Assembly (NCBI RefSeq): GCF_022668875.1
Contig: NZ_JAKGCR010000006.1
Location: 62,001-126,000 of the forward strand
Reading direction: 5' to 3'
From: Domibacillus sp. PGB-M46
GTDB taxonomy: Bacteria > Bacillota > Bacilli > Bacillales > Domibacillaceae
Length of the DNA stretch: 64,000 nt
Part shown: positions 63,726 through 64,000 of the stretch, piece by piece
Layout: the number at the start of each line of letters is the position of its first letter
Numbering within the stretch: the first letter of the stretch is position 1
Position numbers and translations under genes: made by a program
The notes under the pieces: generated by a model
Told to the model about the DNA's origin: nothing
The model's input: only the letters and a program-made list of their open reading frames with translations
Database searches by the model: none

Positions 63726-64000
63726 ATGAGCAGTATTCGTGTTATTATCGCAGGCCCGCGCGGCCGCATGGGAATGGAAGCAGTTAAAATGGTGATGAAT
63801 ACACCAGAATTTGAATTGGTAGCGGCCCTGGACCGAAAACATGCCGGGGAAACACTGGAGGATATCGGGTTTTCCGGCTCAAAAGCACCGATTTATACAG
63901 ACGCAAGAGACTGCTTCTCAGAGCATCAAGCGGATGTATTGATTGATTTAACAACACCTGAATTCGGCTATGTACATACAAAAACAGCACTTGAGCACGG
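63726..64000 (+). CDS. dapB: 4-hydroxy-tetrahydrodipicolinate reductase (3' end beyond window)
   Basis: First 91 codons. NAD(P)-binding GPRGRMGMEAV at residues 10-20 and the LIDLTTPE segment identify DapB, the second step from aspartate semialdehyde towards diaminopimelate, lysine and spore dipicolinate. GAGGAGG upstream. Catalytic histidine lies outside the window. Confidence 0.93.
   Translation, partial: MSSIRVIIAGPRGRMGMEAVKMVMNTPEFELVAALDRKHAGETLEDIGFSGSKAPIYTDARDCFSEHQADVLIDLTTPEFGYVHTKTALEH

Overview
The window is chromosomal core sequence of an endospore-forming, motile, aerobic Bacillaceae species. The evidence is gene order: it follows the Bacillus subtilis stretch from yqkF/nudF through spoIIA, spoVA, scpAB, res, sleB, cmk, der, spoIVA, hbs, hep, aro and qcr to dapB, with strong AGGAGG-type ribosome binding sites, frequent TTG starts and dense intrinsic terminators. 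There are 76 protein genes (two cut by the window edges). I see no rRNA, tRNA, CRISPR array, insertion sequence or prophage. No gene-free stretch exceeds about 300 bases; the longest are 17807-18057 and 62227-62422, both described below. The species cannot be named from this sequence alone.

Layout. 1-4100: hydrolase and aldo/keto reductase on the minus strand, then nudF, spoIIM, fur, xerD. 4200-7550: nucleoside catabolism operon deoB-punA-pdp. 7550-13200: spoIIAA-spoIIAB-sigF under a Spo0A/sigma-H type promoter, a shortened spoVA cluster (AA, AB, AF only), lysA and a 28-residue membrane peptide. 13290-18800: ribT, ypuF (inverted), condensin genes scpAB, sporulation cell-wall genes dacB-spmA-spmB, rluB. 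18900-24850: resABC (cytochrome c biogenesis) and resDE (two-component system). 24950-31050: ferredoxin, ypbB-recS, a small membrane protein, a phosphoesterase, a CarH/LitR-like B12 photoreceptor-type regulator and ypdA. 31060-35700: ansA, prsW, sleB-ypeB (germination), ypfA (PilZ). 35790-42830: cmk-plsC, ypfD, fni, der, gpsA, yphE, yphF. 42900-49550: spoIVA, hbs, folE, hepS-menG-hepT (menaquinone), ndk, cheR. 49700-55880: aroF-aroB-aroH-hisC-tyrA-aroE. 55990-64000: ypiA-ypiB, ypiF-qcrABC (menaquinol:cytochrome c reductase), ypjA, a miniature ypjB, yugP, ypjC, mazG, start of dapB.

How genes work together. The respiratory theme is strong: hepS/hepT/menG make menaquinone, qcrABC oxidises it, resABC matures the c-type cytochrome and resDE regulates respiration. 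The sporulation theme spans commitment (spoIIA), engulfment (spoIIM), cortex and coat (dacB, spmAB, spoIVA) and germination (sleB, ypeB, spoVA).

Most notable. (1) Three sigma-E-like promoters (spoIIM, dacB, mini-ypjB) share one geometry: the -10 lies in the loop of a hairpin whose 5' arm is upstream of the predicted start and whose 3' arm carries the Shine-Dalgarno. Read-through mRNA would hide the ribosome site while sigma-E mRNA would not. spoIVA, which has a real terminator upstream, lacks the device. (2) spoVAC/AD/AE are missing from the spoVA operon. (3) trpEDCFBA, mtrB, dacF and the riboflavin genes are all missing from their usual places here. (4) A CarH/LitR-like gene has a dyad inside its own promoter spacer. 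(5) Between yugP and ypjC a structured ~140-nt segment is bracketed by two related terminators, each working on the opposite strand.
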